A stretch of 64,000 nt of DNA, taken from assembly GCF_964199755.1 (NCBI RefSeq), contig NC_133898.1, positions 108,757,847 to 108,821,846 on the forward strand. Reading direction: 5' to 3'. A model generated the notes under the pieces. The model saw nothing but the letters and a program-made list of their open reading frames with translations, did no database searches and had not been told where the DNA came from. The position numbers and the translations under genes are program-made. Positions 1 to 14,140 of the stretch are shown here, one piece after another; position 1 is the first letter of the stretch; the number at the start of each line of letters is the position of its first letter. This stretch comes from Larus michahellis (Eukaryota; Chordata; Aves; Charadriiformes; Laridae).

Positions 1-1102
1 CTTAGCCTAACATTTCCTAAACATTTTACCTTTGTGATAATCCATATAATTTTGTCTTTGCTTTATGATATGAACAAATATAACACTGTTTACTGATTGG
101 AGGGATGACAAAAAACACCGATTACCCAGAAATCCCTAAAGGGGAGCATAAGCTTTTTTGTATGTATTTATTTCATTACAGCATAAGTTGGAGTACATAA
201 AAAGCTTTACCTATATATACTTCAAAAATGAAACTGTTAATACATCAGTTACACATATAATTCACCTGAATTGCAAACAGTGTCTAAAGCATTTGCATTA
301 GTTAATCTGTTGTAGTGGCAGCATGGACATTGTTATTTCATGATTTCACAAACTTGCCCAACGTTTATCCACTAAGACCTCAAAGCAAAGCACAAGCGTC
401 CTGCAAAAAGTAGCTTATTAAACACTACGGTTGTTTGAGATGTATTGCAGGTGCAAAATGACAAGACTAACAACATAACTGGTAAAATCTCGGGCTGTTT
501 AAGAAATATTCAAAAAAAATTGTCCTGTAGCCATCACTGTCTCAAGTACCAATTCCGGTTTCCCTTCCCTGCTACTTGTTTGTTTCAACTGGATAGAAAG
601 TAGGTATTTTTGACTCCTAATTCTCTTCTCTCCTATCCCTCTGCCCCAGACTCCTATTTCTTCCCATTGAGTAATTTATGAAAGTTAGAGCGCCTCCAAA
701 ACAGCCTGCTGACCCCTAATAGTGATGGGTTCATTCCAGCAGCTCTTACTAGAGCATTTGGTGGGACAAAACAAATGAAAAGGGGGTGATTATTGAGTGC
801 ACAATTTTACCGAGCTTTCGTGTCAATCTCTCCTTTTAGTAGCAGTAATGTGAAAATAAGAATAGGTCCAGTAATCTACTAAATGTGCGGAACTATTACA
901 AACTTGCGTTAAATTATCTCAGAGTAGGAGTTGAGGCAGTAAATATACTTAAAAAAACCCATACTTTGCTACAATAGTAGTCGGGCTCATACTGGTAATA
1001 GCTACACAGAGATGGTCTGTTAAATCCAGTGCGAATCTGGTGCATAGAATAATGGCAGATAGAAAAAAAAGAAATTAATTAAATGCTTGTTACTACAACT
1101 GC
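1..1102. other. AT-rich sequence, no gene recognised
   Basis: No convincing coding exon, tRNA or repeat is seen. A minus-strand AATAAA (read as TTTATT at about 166-171) could be a distal polyadenylation signal for KBTBD11 if its 3'UTR is very long. That is speculation. Confidence 0.4.
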
Positions 1103-1364
1103 TCAGTGGTACCACCATTTCCCCTTCTTGTGCTTTCTTAAGTTTCCCAGGAGCAACGCCACTGGAAAGAAAAAGCCCAAAGATACAATTCTGCCTAATT
1201 CTTCTGGGTTCATTCAAGTACAAAGCACTACACGTCAGTCCAGACACAAAGAAAATCACGCCCGCACCACTGTTAAGCTTTGGGATAATGAAGGGTAAGA
1301 CATCTACGGAGCGGACAATGGAATGGATACCATAGAGCAGGAAAAGCAGGAATAGGCCACTCAT
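1103..1364 (-). pseudogene. Unrecognised membrane-protein-like fragment with a frameshift
   Basis: One minus-strand frame opens at 1364 with strongly hydrophobic stretches (MSGLFLLFLLYGIHSIVRSV, then a second segment GAGVIFFVSGLTCSALYL). It then loses protein-like character. At about 1205-1215 the +1 frame takes over with NPEELGRIVSLGFFFPVALL and a basic end (LRKHKKGKWWYH), and stops at 1103-1105. The two halves read like the C-terminal end of one multi-pass membrane protein broken by one extra base. I do not recognise the family. It could be a pseudogene, a sequencing indel in a real terminal exon, or chance. No clear 3' splice site is seen just upstream of 1364. It lies about 4.5 kb downstream of KBTBD11 on the same strand. 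Confidence 0.35.
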
Positions 1365-4300
1365 GAATAGCGATAATCAGGATACAACACTCTGAGAGCC
1401 AATCAAACAGCACAGGAGAGTTACAGCTTTCATGTGAATAATTTATTCTTTTATCACTTTATATTTTACCAGGTACTTATTTACAAAGAATTTTTTTTGT
1501 GGACAGAATTTACATCAGCTACTGCACAATTTTATTCATTAATAGGGTATGATTAACATCCTTCCCATGTTGCTTAACAGTGTCTGTTTTGAACAAATAG
1601 GGTTACTCTTTTGCCAATTATTCCTTTGACTTAGTTTCCAAGTGTAAACAGAATTTGTACAAATGCCTTTGCTGCAATTAAGATTTCTTTTTATGGAACC
1701 AGTTAATAGATGGAAATAGTAAATCTCCATCTGTTACTAGCATTTGCTAAGAAGGCTTGTTTTTTTATTCAAGCAGGGATTTAGCTTTAGATGCAATGAA
1801 GGCTTCAGGCATTTCCACATTAGGCACTGCCATGCCTCTTTACCAAGGCATCACCCCTGAGAAGAATCCAAATTGCCTGCTTGGCCTCCCAGTACAGCGC
1901 CTGGAATCCCTCACCTCAGACTGGAAACCCAAAACACAGAGCCTGGCTCGAAAAGCTTTCCACAGAAGAAAACTTCCCCAATTGCACCAACTAAACGTGT
2001 CCTCGATTACCCATCCAGGATCTGGAGCCTGGAATCAACCCAGAACTCAGTGTGCAGGAGCCTATGTGTGCTTTTGGAGGATCTGCATGCGGTTCATCCC
2101 TGAAAAAAAGCTGTAGGAGGTGGTCCCAATCCTCTTCTAAATAGCCATCTGGATTTGAGAACACACACACATGAACTGGGAGGCCCGAGTTTGGTCCTTA
2201 CTCAGTTTAAGGGAATTCAAGCCTACGTCCTCCATCAGATGACCCTGAAAACAGGAGTACTCTAGGGAGGAAGAAGCAGAAAAATTATCTCCTGCATGTC
2301 CTATTAAAAGTGGGAGAAAGGGACTGTGAGATTCATGGAGAAGACAGCCAGCAGAGAGAACCATATCTCTCAAGCTAGCCTCAGACCACTCAGTGAGGAT
2401 GAGGGCTTGATTTCACCTACCTGGATCGTTTCTGAGATTTTCAGCCAATTAATGTATAATAGAAAAAGCATAAATATTTAGAGATCTGGGATTAGCTCCA
2501 AGAGGTCCTTCAGTCCATTGCCAATCAGGCAGTGGGAGATGTGGATCGAATCCTTGCAGGCTAAGAAAGTGAACACATATCTCCATGCTCCCATGCAAAT
2601 TCAGTAGCCTTCAAGGTACTAGATAAAATAGGTCTGTTTTAAAAGCAAAACATATGCAAACAAAACTTGAGGGTGGCCTGGCCCTTTAGTTTGTACCATA
2701 AAACCACCTTACGCCAGAGGCTTCTGGGTATCACATCATGTCGTTTCAAAGGAGTTGAGGCAGTAGCTAGGCAGGTGCCCAACTGCTCAGAGGTGAGCAG
2801 CTCTGAATGGGTGGAGGGGAACTGCTCGGCACCTCCGCATGCCAAGGGACAGCGGGCGCTCAGTTTAAGCAAAACTGGAGAGTTCCGAGATGCCAATTTT
2901 GATATTTAAGTGCCTGAAGTCTACCTAAATTCTGGTTTTAATACCCAGGTTTGTTGGGTTGTTTTTTTGGGTTTTTTTGATACACTGAAGATATAACTGG
3001 GGGAAAAAAACAACCCTCAGCAAATGTGCCTCAGGCTTACCAGGGAGGAAACAGAGGCCACAGAGTAGGAAATCTGGCTAGAAAGCCTCTGCTGTCAGTC
3101 ATCAGGCTGCGATTATGCAAAGAGTGTACAAAGGAAACAGGTTTGACAGACAGCTACTAATGAAGACCAGACTCTGCCCTCACTTAGACTATGTAAACAC
3201 TGAAAGCGGGTAAGCACTTGATTCAACCTTTTTTAACAATAGGAGCTAGAAAATACAAACTACTGCAGGTTTGTAGAATGCTCATTACAGTAAAGATTAT
3301 TTCCAAATGTATTTCCTCATGGTGTAGAGCAACAAATATTGGGAGAAAGGATATGTTTCATTCTTTCCCAAAAGCCTGTGGCATATTTTCGCAGCTTAAA
3401 TCATGGAGACTTCCCAAAACTCATTTAGAAGCATTTTCATGCATTAGCAGGAATGAAAATGCTTAATTACTGCTTAATTAATAGGAATGCAAAAGCTGGC
3501 TTGATTCCTCACTATGCTGTAGTATAAGAACTACACTACATAATACTTTGAACTACAAAATCATATTGTATTGCAAAATAAAACAGACATTTCTTTGTGT
3601 GTTCCTGTTGATTCTACTAATTCAAAATCTCGCCTAGCGCTTATGTCTTTAGTTTTACAGCTTGAAATACTTTCTACAGTTAACATTAAAACGATGCTGA
3701 AGGCAAACATGTAATTTTTCTTTCCTGCACAAGCTACAACAGTATAATTTAATTTAGAGTCAACATTTCCAAGGATTCTTGTCTGAGAATTAAGTCCATC
3801 ATTCAGTGAAAAAAAACAATTTCTTTGTGAATCACTAACGAATATGCCACCTGTGGTATTAAATTCCACTACACCAAACTCTACTGAGGCTAAGATAAGC
3901 ATTGCACTCTGCAGGCCTTCATCTCCTACCTGGCTGATATTTTAATTAGCTCACTAGGGAATAGGCTTGCTTGGCTAAGAACTTTTAGGACTGGATCACT
4001 GTTTTCTACAGGATGGCTAACCAGATCAGCTGCATTAAAACCCTGTGCAAGACAGATGGAGAAAAGGAAAAATAAAAAACATGAAAGTGAAGGAAAGAAG
4101 TATCTATAAACTTCACTATTCTCTTTTGTGAAGATGGTGTCTCTTAGGACAGAGCCTGCTGCCTTCCTTTGGAACTATCAATAACGTATAACAGTGCTAA
4201 TGTCCTGTTTAACAGAAACATCTAAATAAAACATAAAAAGATCTGCTTTCTTTGATGTAAGGTCCCCATGTCTTTCTAAAATATGAATCTATACTAGAGC

Positions 4301-5907
4301 TTTGAGTATAAACAAATCCCTTACACAGTCCATGCCAGTTCCAGGCTGAGTCACCAATAGCAAAAACACTGGTTCTTTTTTTTTTTTTTTGAGAAAAGGT
4401 TTCTCAGTGATTTACCATAAAGCTAAAACATTTGCCTTGCCTACTGATATTTTTTATATAAAATGTATAAAATAAATGCATGTGCCCTTTTCAATATAGT
4501 CTGTCTGCGTAGATGGTTTACACTTTTCCAGTTCTGAGTAACGTGACAAAAAGTATGCTCCAACTTCCCACAGGCGGGAAGAAGCTTTGTAGGGTTTTGT
4601 CTCGTTAGGATGCTGCTCCACAACCAGTGCTCTTGGGCAGTTCAGAATTCCAATGACAGCGTATGCCATCAGCACATATTGCAATTAACAAGGACTTATT
4701 GATTACAGCAATCGTTAGATTGAAATAAATAAAGCAGTCTCTCAATCAAAAGACAGGGAAATAACATCATGCTAGTGCACAATACAATCAACATGTGTAG
4801 CTCATTCCTATTTTCCATGTCCTCCTTTGATGGTCTTGCACTAAGTTGGAAAAGCCTCTTGCCACAGGATACTGAACATACAGTGAAACGTTTAAGCTGT
4901 CTGCAGTCAGTTTCAAGGAATTTACATTTGGTTTAGGTTAATTTTCCTTGACCTGCAGTTAATTAAAGAGCAGCTGAAGTACAAAATATTTCCCCCAACT
5001 CTAGCGGCATACATGGTCATGTCAATCGGTTGCAGTTTGAACAGCTTCAGTTCGTTTTTGTTATAATTTAAAATCTCTGATAAAAAAGGTAATAAAGTGA
5101 TGTCTTTTTATACAGAAATCATTGCCTTTTTCAGATAAAGAACATAACAACATTTCATATCTGCTATAACATGCCACATTTTAAAAAGGTAACTTGCCTT
5201 TTTTTTGTTTTGTATTCCAAATACGAACATGTGGCACACATTTGTGTTGCTTAAAACTTAAAGTCTGGTATCTGTTAAATCATTCATTGTAGTTGAAATT
5301 CCTGGGACCACACAGTGCCATGCCTTCCTTAAACTATCTATTGCACCAGAAATGAAAGGCTGTGATGGAGATGTTCCTCCTATACTTTTCTAACACAGGA
5401 AATAGTTGGTTTAACATAAAAACAAATGTAGCTAAACTACATTGCCAGCAGTATTTATCCCTCCGCATCATCACAGAGAGAAAGAAAACAAATGGCAGAA
5501 AAGGCTCCAGCCCAGATTGTGACTACGTGTAAACACGCGACCAACACTTAACAGTAACGTCCCATTACGACACTGTTGTCAGGAATTTTTTAAAATTCAG
5601 GTGTAAAAAAAGTTTTTCTCATACCAGGAATTGGCACAAACATAATCCAGAGATTATCCTTTATAGCAGCTTTTCCTTTCATGTGCTTGCCTTTTCACAC
5701 AAAGCCCAGCAAACACCAGAAGAATTACAACTGAGTTACAACCAAGTGGCTCCAGCTCAACATCTTGGGAGCGGAGAGGAGGAAAAGGGGAGCCCCTTCT
5801 TTCTGCAGACACGCCAGAGAGGCTCCCCTCTGTAGGGGGGAGTTTGTGGGTCCCCCCCAGCTGCAATCCAGCTCCCCATTCAGGAAGCCAGAGCCAGGCT
5901 GGCCACC
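1365..5907 (-). other. KBTBD11: KBTBD11 3'UTR and downstream sequence (extent unknown)
   Basis: Immediately 3' of the KBTBD11 stop the sequence turns AT-rich and contains no supported exon. No canonical minus-strand AATAAA was found close to the stop. The nearest clear one is the TTTATT at about 1442-1447, and ATTAAA-type variants occur near 3745 and 3940. A 3'UTR of 2-4.5 kb is plausible, since the human transcript has a long 3'UTR as I recall. Several short open frames on both strands here look like chance. Confidence 0.45.
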
Positions 5908-7689
<1,782 letters not shown>

Positions 7690-7752
7690 CTAGCTGGGCC
7701 TGCGCCGCGCCGTGCCCCTGCGGGGGGCTCCCGGCCGCAGCCGAAGGGCCAT
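7690..7752 (-). CDS. Upstream ORF (20 codons) in the KBTBD11 leader
   Basis: Reading leftward on the minus strand, an ATG with good context (G at -3 and G at +4) opens a 20-codon frame rich in Arg and Pro (starts MALRLRPGAP). It closes with TAG at 7690-7692, nine bases before the KBTBD11 ATG. It begins three bases inside the exon if the 3' splice site at 7755 is used. The main ATG has weaker context, so the uORF could lower KBTBD11 translation through reinitiation or leaky scanning. That role is inference; the frame and contexts are read directly. The peptide itself resembles nothing I recognise. Confidence 0.5.
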   Translation of the reverse strand: MALRLRPGAPRRGTARRRPS

Positions 7753-7775
7753 CACCTGCGGGGGAGAGCGGAGAG
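7753..7775 (-). promoter_or_regulatory. KBTBD11: Candidate 3' splice site of the KBTBD11 coding exon
   Basis: On the minus strand a tract of C and T (ctctccgctctcccccgcag) ends in AG at 7756-7757, which puts the first exon base at 7755. It lies 75 bases before the start codon and pairs logically with the strong 5' splice site at the distal CpG island (exon side 21415). Together they give an intron of about 13.7 kb in the 5'UTR. From memory the human gene also has a non-coding first exon and a single coding exon. Confidence 0.6.
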
Positions 7776-9762
7776 CGCTCAGCTTCCACCGCCGAGACAC
7801 CAGCTCCCCCCGCCCGGCTTCTCGTCCCCCACCGCCCTTCTGCTGCTTAATATTGTCAGCCGCCGGGCGGTCCCTGGTGTCCGCGGATAAACCCCTGCTT
7901 TTCCCTTCCCGGGAGGATCCATCCCGCGGCTCTGCCGCCTCCCGCAGCCCCGGGGGTGACTGCACTAGCTTAGCTCCCCCTAAAATCTGACCTCTTTCTG
8001 GGGGGGAGGTGTCGCCCCGGTGTGCAGCTCAACGGCCTGAAAAGCAGTTCTCGTTTTCCTGCTGCTACGCACAAATTTTAAGCAGTTTGCACGCGCAGCA
8101 TCCTTTCATGGCAACTGGTCCCTACACTGTGCTGGGCAGTGAGGGCAAACGTCCTTTAAACTAAGATATTTATCATAATTTATTCACCTTATACAACTAT
8201 TTCAGAGGAAGGTCGTGGCTGCAATCTATTCTGGAAGGAGATTCCACACTAGCCAAGTTTTCCTTTACGTGACCTTCGTGAAAGTTTCTTCATATCACCA
8301 CTCCTCATGTGCATTCCCCCTGTTTAAAAGAAAGTATAAAAAATTGACCAGTTTTAAAAGGGATAAATTCTCACTTCACTCAGCAGTTTGGGACTCTTTC
8401 TTTGAGTTATATTTCCTTTAATAGGATATCTATAGTATTCTAAAGTGACCAGAAGCATGCTAATAGCTTCCAATTGTTTACAAAACACATCAAAGGAAAT
8501 TTTTTTTTGTTGTTACGACAAAAGCAATCTGACGTGTATGTAACAGCACATGTAGCTGTAATGTGTTAGTGAGATGCAAGTCAGACTTCATAAGGACTGG
8601 TTCATGTCTGAAAGATTTATGGCTTCTGTTAATAAAAAGTAGAAGCGAGCAAAAAAATCACAATAGATAATTAGAACATGAAGTTTCTTCTGGGAAAATG
8701 GCAGGCCACAGGGCACAGCTGTAAGTAGGTTAGTCCCCGTCAGCACAATCACCACCCAGTTGCATCTTCATTTCACAAATGTAGTTTTTAGAATTTAACA
8801 AAGTGCTGTTTGTTTGCCTCATGTTTGTTTATGAACTTCCCAGGCTTGGTTTAAGTTTTGATGAATGATGCATGAAAATTGTCCAAATGTCCTTAATTTC
8901 ATTTAATAAGTATCTGCAGCTCTGATTCTATTTTTAAGGAGGTTATTAATTTCCATTGAAATCCCCGTTGGCAGGTTTTTCACAGTCCTCAAGGAACACT
9001 CATTTCTATGTAAAATATGCCTTGTGACTTCCTTTCAGCAGAGATTATTTATTTACCCTATTAAATTAATATTAGGAAAATCTAACTTTTTAATTTTTTT
9101 TAGTGAAAGCATAATTGGTAGGTGACATTGTCTGGAAACTCCTGACACAGACATGAAACCTAGAAGCCCATACTTGCGCAAGCAAACTTCACTTAAATGA
9201 TAGTATCAGTCTTGTCTTACGGGTTTTTATTTTGAGCACTTGCCCTGTGAAGGACTTTCTACTACATTTGATCACATTCAGTTAGACAATAAATCAATAC
9301 TGAGGTTTGATTTCTGGATAGTTGAGCCTTTGAGACCATAACAAGGTTTCAACAGCATTTGAAAACTCTTTACTAGAATGAGTAAATTTCACAAACTTTG
9401 TATTTCTCATCTGGGTGTTTAAAAATCTGGCACTTAGGAACTTTCTGCGACATTTTATGAACTTTGGATAGCCTTAGTGGCAAATTTCCTGAGGTCCAGA
9501 CCCAAACTCGGTAGGTTAGGTTTTACTGACTTTTCTGCAGCTTTAACTAGAGAAGGAGCAATGCAGTGATCTGTCTGTACACTTGGTGTGTCTGTAGAAG
9601 ATATATTGATTAATTAATAATTTAAACTGGTCAGCATCCCTATCGATGTGATTTTGTTTTTCAGTGCGTCTTCACAGTACTGAATTCACTATGTTACCAT
9701 TTTTTATTCTGATTTATTATGCTGTAGACATTGAGATTAATCTACTTTCTGCTCCAGGCCTT

Positions 9763-9830
9763 CCAGAGCCCTGATGATCAGCCTTATTTGAGAGCAGCTA
9801 CTGTAACTGACACTGGCAAAATGACAAAGG
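9763..9830 (+). other. Weak exon-like patch (unassigned)
   Basis: On the plus strand a pyrimidine-rich stretch ending in ctgctccag precedes an open segment (AFQSPDDQPYLRAATVTDTG...) that runs to AAAG|gtcaaa. The 3' splice site is good, the 5' splice site is mediocre, and the protein is not recognised. It may be chance. Confidence 0.15.
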
Positions 9831-12800
9831 TCAAATGGAGATGGTTAGAAAAACACCTAGAATGTCGAGCTCTGATGTACTGTTATATTAAGAAAATTGC
9901 TTCCAGTATATAATTTGTAACATAAGTAAGTAATTGAAACATTTTGTGTCTCCTCTGCTCTTTCTTGGGCTGAGTGCCCTGATATTCAACCCTTATCTTG
10001 CTACAGTTCTGGATAGCTTGACGTCCTCAATCGTGAGCATTCAAAGGGTGCTAATATACTTTCCCCCGTTGCTCTAAATATTACGATCTTTCCTGGATGC
10101 AGACACACCACACTTCTGAAACCAATTCTACTTATGTTCCCTCTCTACAAGAAGGAATGAGTAGATTCAGATAGTCTGAAGCTCTCCATCTACTGCTTGG
10201 TTTTGCAAGTGAAACTATAAAGGAAGAATGAAAGAGTATGCTACCAAAAATAAAAAGTGTGGGTGTCTAAATGTGAGAAGTCAGAAACAGTCACTGTAAT
10301 ACCAATAATATCTCCATATGGTAAATGGATTTCCTGCATCATGTCTCGAAGGAAAATCACCAATTAGAATATTCAAAGTCGTTAAAAACAGCATCCAGAA
10401 AAAGTGATCTTTTCAACTTTCTTGGCTAATGAAACTAAAAAGGGTGAGAGCCTCCTCAAGCACAGTAATCATACCTTTCCCCATATTCAGATATCTGCTT
10501 GGCTTAGAAGTTTCACTTGACACTGAGATGATGTTGAGAAAGAAGCTGCCACCCACCATAGTCCTAACAAACACCTGTGTTAACGTCCTCATGAGGAATC
10601 ACGAGGAGGAAGAAGGACTTGCTAGCAGCAGAATTCTGAAGAATATTGTTTTCTGGTATATTTATAGCTATCTACCAAAAATATGTTGAAATTTCACGCA
10701 TGAGCATGAGGAGGATTTGAATCAAAGTATCACATGCAATTTAGGCAACAAGGGACTCTACAGGGAAGCCAAAGACTTAGAAAAGCTAAAAGAGACTTTG
10801 GGGAACTTTGTCAATTGACAGAGCAATGACTGCTCCAGCAATCTCAGTGTCTGAAAACAAAGTATAAGGATTGCACAAAGATGAAGCTGAAAAAACAATT
10901 CAGAGGAGTTGTGGAACCTTCCCATTATTGAGCAACATGACCGATCTGAGTTAAAAGGTCATGGATTTAGTACAAAAGAGGAAGAAGCTGAAAGGGGCTG
11001 ATGGAAATAAAATACTGAACTCGTTCTTCATTTTTTTCTTATTTAGGGTGATAAAAGAGTTGTATTGCTGTTCTGGCAACACAGAACATTCAAAAATTAC
11101 AGAATCGCAAAAGATACTTGATAGCTGTGCTGATTCAAAAGGATCTGAGCTCCTAACAATCTAATTTGGCTTAAAACAGACTTGGGTTTAGCACTTTTTC
11201 AAAGGTGGATAGGTACTGGAAAAGGAAGCAAGCCGTTTAGAGTACATGGCATCTGTGGACTGATGTCACCTTATATACTGGAGACTTTTAAATCAGAAGC
11301 TGAATTACTTGGACTAAAACTGTTTTCATTATCATGGGTTTGGTCTAGGGATGATGTAATGTTAATGGACAAGAGGAACTGCCAGCAAACATGAACTGTA
11401 TTTACAGACTTGGCAATGACACACTTACAATATCCTGGCCGCATGCCCCCAACCTCAGATGCTGTGAGACATTGCTCAAGTAACAGCACAGATAAGAAGG
11501 CGTAGCTTTTTCTGACAGAGGAACTGTAATGAAGAGCTGCAGGTAAAGTTTCCTGGCACTGTATTCATTTGGCAGTTCTTGTGATAAAATCCAATTAAAT
11601 GCTTGTTTTGCATTGTTCTCCCTCTATTTTTTTTTGTGCAGTGCCAATAACCTTTGACCGAAACCCTGTCCTCTATCAAGACCCAATTTCTCTGGGGAAT
11701 ATGCACATGTGGGAGGAATTGGGTTATTGCTTTCCAGTTCACAAATGGAAACTGCTCTGACTCAGTCCCAGGGTAAATAAAGGCAGTGCTTTCCCTATCA
11801 TCCCTATCATAAGCAACTCTAATTTACATAAGTAGGCTATCCTCCCCAAGAGACACTACACCAGTTCAGAACTGACAGAATGCCATTCTGCTCCACCTTA
11901 GTCCAGGAAATGCTTTTGTAAAAACTTGTACTGCCAAATTTTACCCCAGTAGAGAATTCCCTCGGGATAGGGGCGTCATCTGATTGAGATGATTAAGGAG
12001 TCCAAAGAGGCAGGATCATCAAAAGATGGAAAACATTCCTTTTATTTAGTTTAAAAAGTAAAAGATGACTGTTAAAAGTAGAACTGGCCAGTGTGAAGAC
12101 ATCCAGCTCAGCCCAGAAGGCAAAACCTTTTGGAGGGCAGAGTCAAGTGTAGAGAGGTTTGCATATTTATAAAAATGATCTGTTACACTCCTGCTCATTG
12201 AGCTCAAAATTGGGGTTATAATGCAATCCTAGTGTCTTGCCCTGCCTACTGTATTTTGTAGCGTTGTACCCACACTCAAGTTGCCTATGCAGCTTTCTTG
12301 TGACCTCTCAAGGTGTTGCAATTTTCTCATAACATATAATGGAGGTATGAATGCTTTTATCTCATAACTGCAAAATTTTCATACAAACCATGAAGAAACA
12401 TAAAAAAATTAAGAAATGTGAGCTTATGATGACAGACCACACAAGAAACATGGGCAGTAGTTCCTCATCAGAAACTCAGAGGAAGAAAAGGCTCTGTGTG
12501 CCTGGGCAGGGAGGAAAGAGAGAGGAAGTAAGTCATAATAAAAATATTATCAAAAGCCTGATTAAATTGATATTATAGCTAGCAAATCTAAACTAAAAAT
12601 ATACAAGTTCTAAACAGTTGTCATGACCAGAGAAAAGGTTTCCTAACAGTGATATCCATTGAGACAACCATTCTCTAAAAAGGAAACTATCTTGTTGAGC
12701 TCCTTCCAGTTTAGACTCTTCAGAAGTAGTTAGGGAGGAGCCATGTCTCTCAGGAGTTCTCACACCAAAAAGGAAATAACACTCCCACAAAAGCAAAATC

Positions 12801-13979
12801 TAGCAAAGGTTAAGTGCAAGTCATCTGCAACATCTCTTAGAAGAAAGAAAGTCTAACAGAAAAAGAACAGTCAGAAACAATGTTTTGAGTGATTACAACA
12901 CCTTTGGGGAAAACTCCAGGGCTAATGGGATGTCTTCATCACTAATGCACTACAGATCAGGAGATAATGGCATACCAATACCATACTGAATATAACAAAA
13001 CTTTTTTATGGAGAACTGCTGCTAGTTCTGGAAATGGCCTTGTAATTACAGTTCTAGATATAAGGTGAGAGCATGTGGTTACGTCTGTGATAAACTGAAG
13101 TTTGGCTACTTTCATCATATCTGGACACAGCTACATTAGATGAACAGCTGTAGATAACATACCAGCATAGTGCTACAGCTGAAAGGATGAATGCAGTCCT
13201 TGAATGTCTGTACTGGGAAATATGGAGTAACAGTAGGGAAAAGGTTACCTTTCATCTATAGCATTAGTAGGTTTGCAATGGAACATGATGGATGGACGGA
13301 TAACACTTCACTGAGAGACTCACAGCAGCACTCTGCAACCAGATACGAGCTTACTCTGTCTCCACACAGTGTATGTCAGTCTCAAGCCAACTCCCATGCA
13401 AAAAGGTCCCTAGCTTAGGCACCACTTCACAGCCACACTTCCATGGTTTTGGAGAGAAGGTGGCTTGTGCTGGTAGCTTGGAGAACAGGTAGAGCAAGCC
13501 TTAGTCAGCCTGAGAAATGCAGTGCTGACACTTCTTCAGGGCTTGGTATGTTTGCTCTGTGACTTGATGACTGCACGTTAAGTGTAAGCACATGAAAATT
13601 CTGCATACTGATGGCTGCCTTAGGCTGGTGGAGAAAGCCCTAAACAAACCAAGGAGTGGAAGCATAAACAAAGCAAAATATTTACACTACTGGGTGGGGG
13701 GAAGACTACCACAGCATATTGGGGATACTGAAAGTTTACATGAATTGATGGGGAGAGTGAAGAATGGGCTCAAGGAAGGGAAATCTATTGAAGGTGACCA
13801 ATTACATCCTAAACATTAGAACTGCGTCCAGCTTAGGAGGATCCTGAGTTGGAAAATGGTTAGAGTACTAATACTCAAAGATGAAGTAGTATCCCATGGG
13901 AAAATATGCATTTTTACCCTGCTACACGCCTCTTTCAATACTGGATTATGGTCCACGTGGGAGGCAGGATGCTGAACTA

Positions 13980-14140
13980 GCTGGACATTTGATCTGACAT
14001 GGGAAGACCTTTATTCTGATGTGATGAAGGAGATCTGGAGTGTGTACATTGCTGGAAGGAACTTGGGAGTCCAGGGGGAATGAAATTTGACAGAAGCAGA
14101 CTAGTTGATCTAGTGATTCTTTCTGACCTAAGTTCTGGAA
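13980..14140 (+). mobile_element. Possible degraded CR1/L3-type LINE 3' fragment
   Basis: The stretch ending ctagtgattctttctgacct resembles the end of CR1/L3-type elements (…tgatctaatggtcccttctggcct…). Divergence is high and the boundaries are guesses. Confidence 0.3.

Noticed and set aside
2540-2562. B-box-like string (ggatcgaatcc) suggesting a tRNA or SINE
   Set aside because: The nearest A-box-like string is only about a dozen bases away and no cloverleaf can be drawn.
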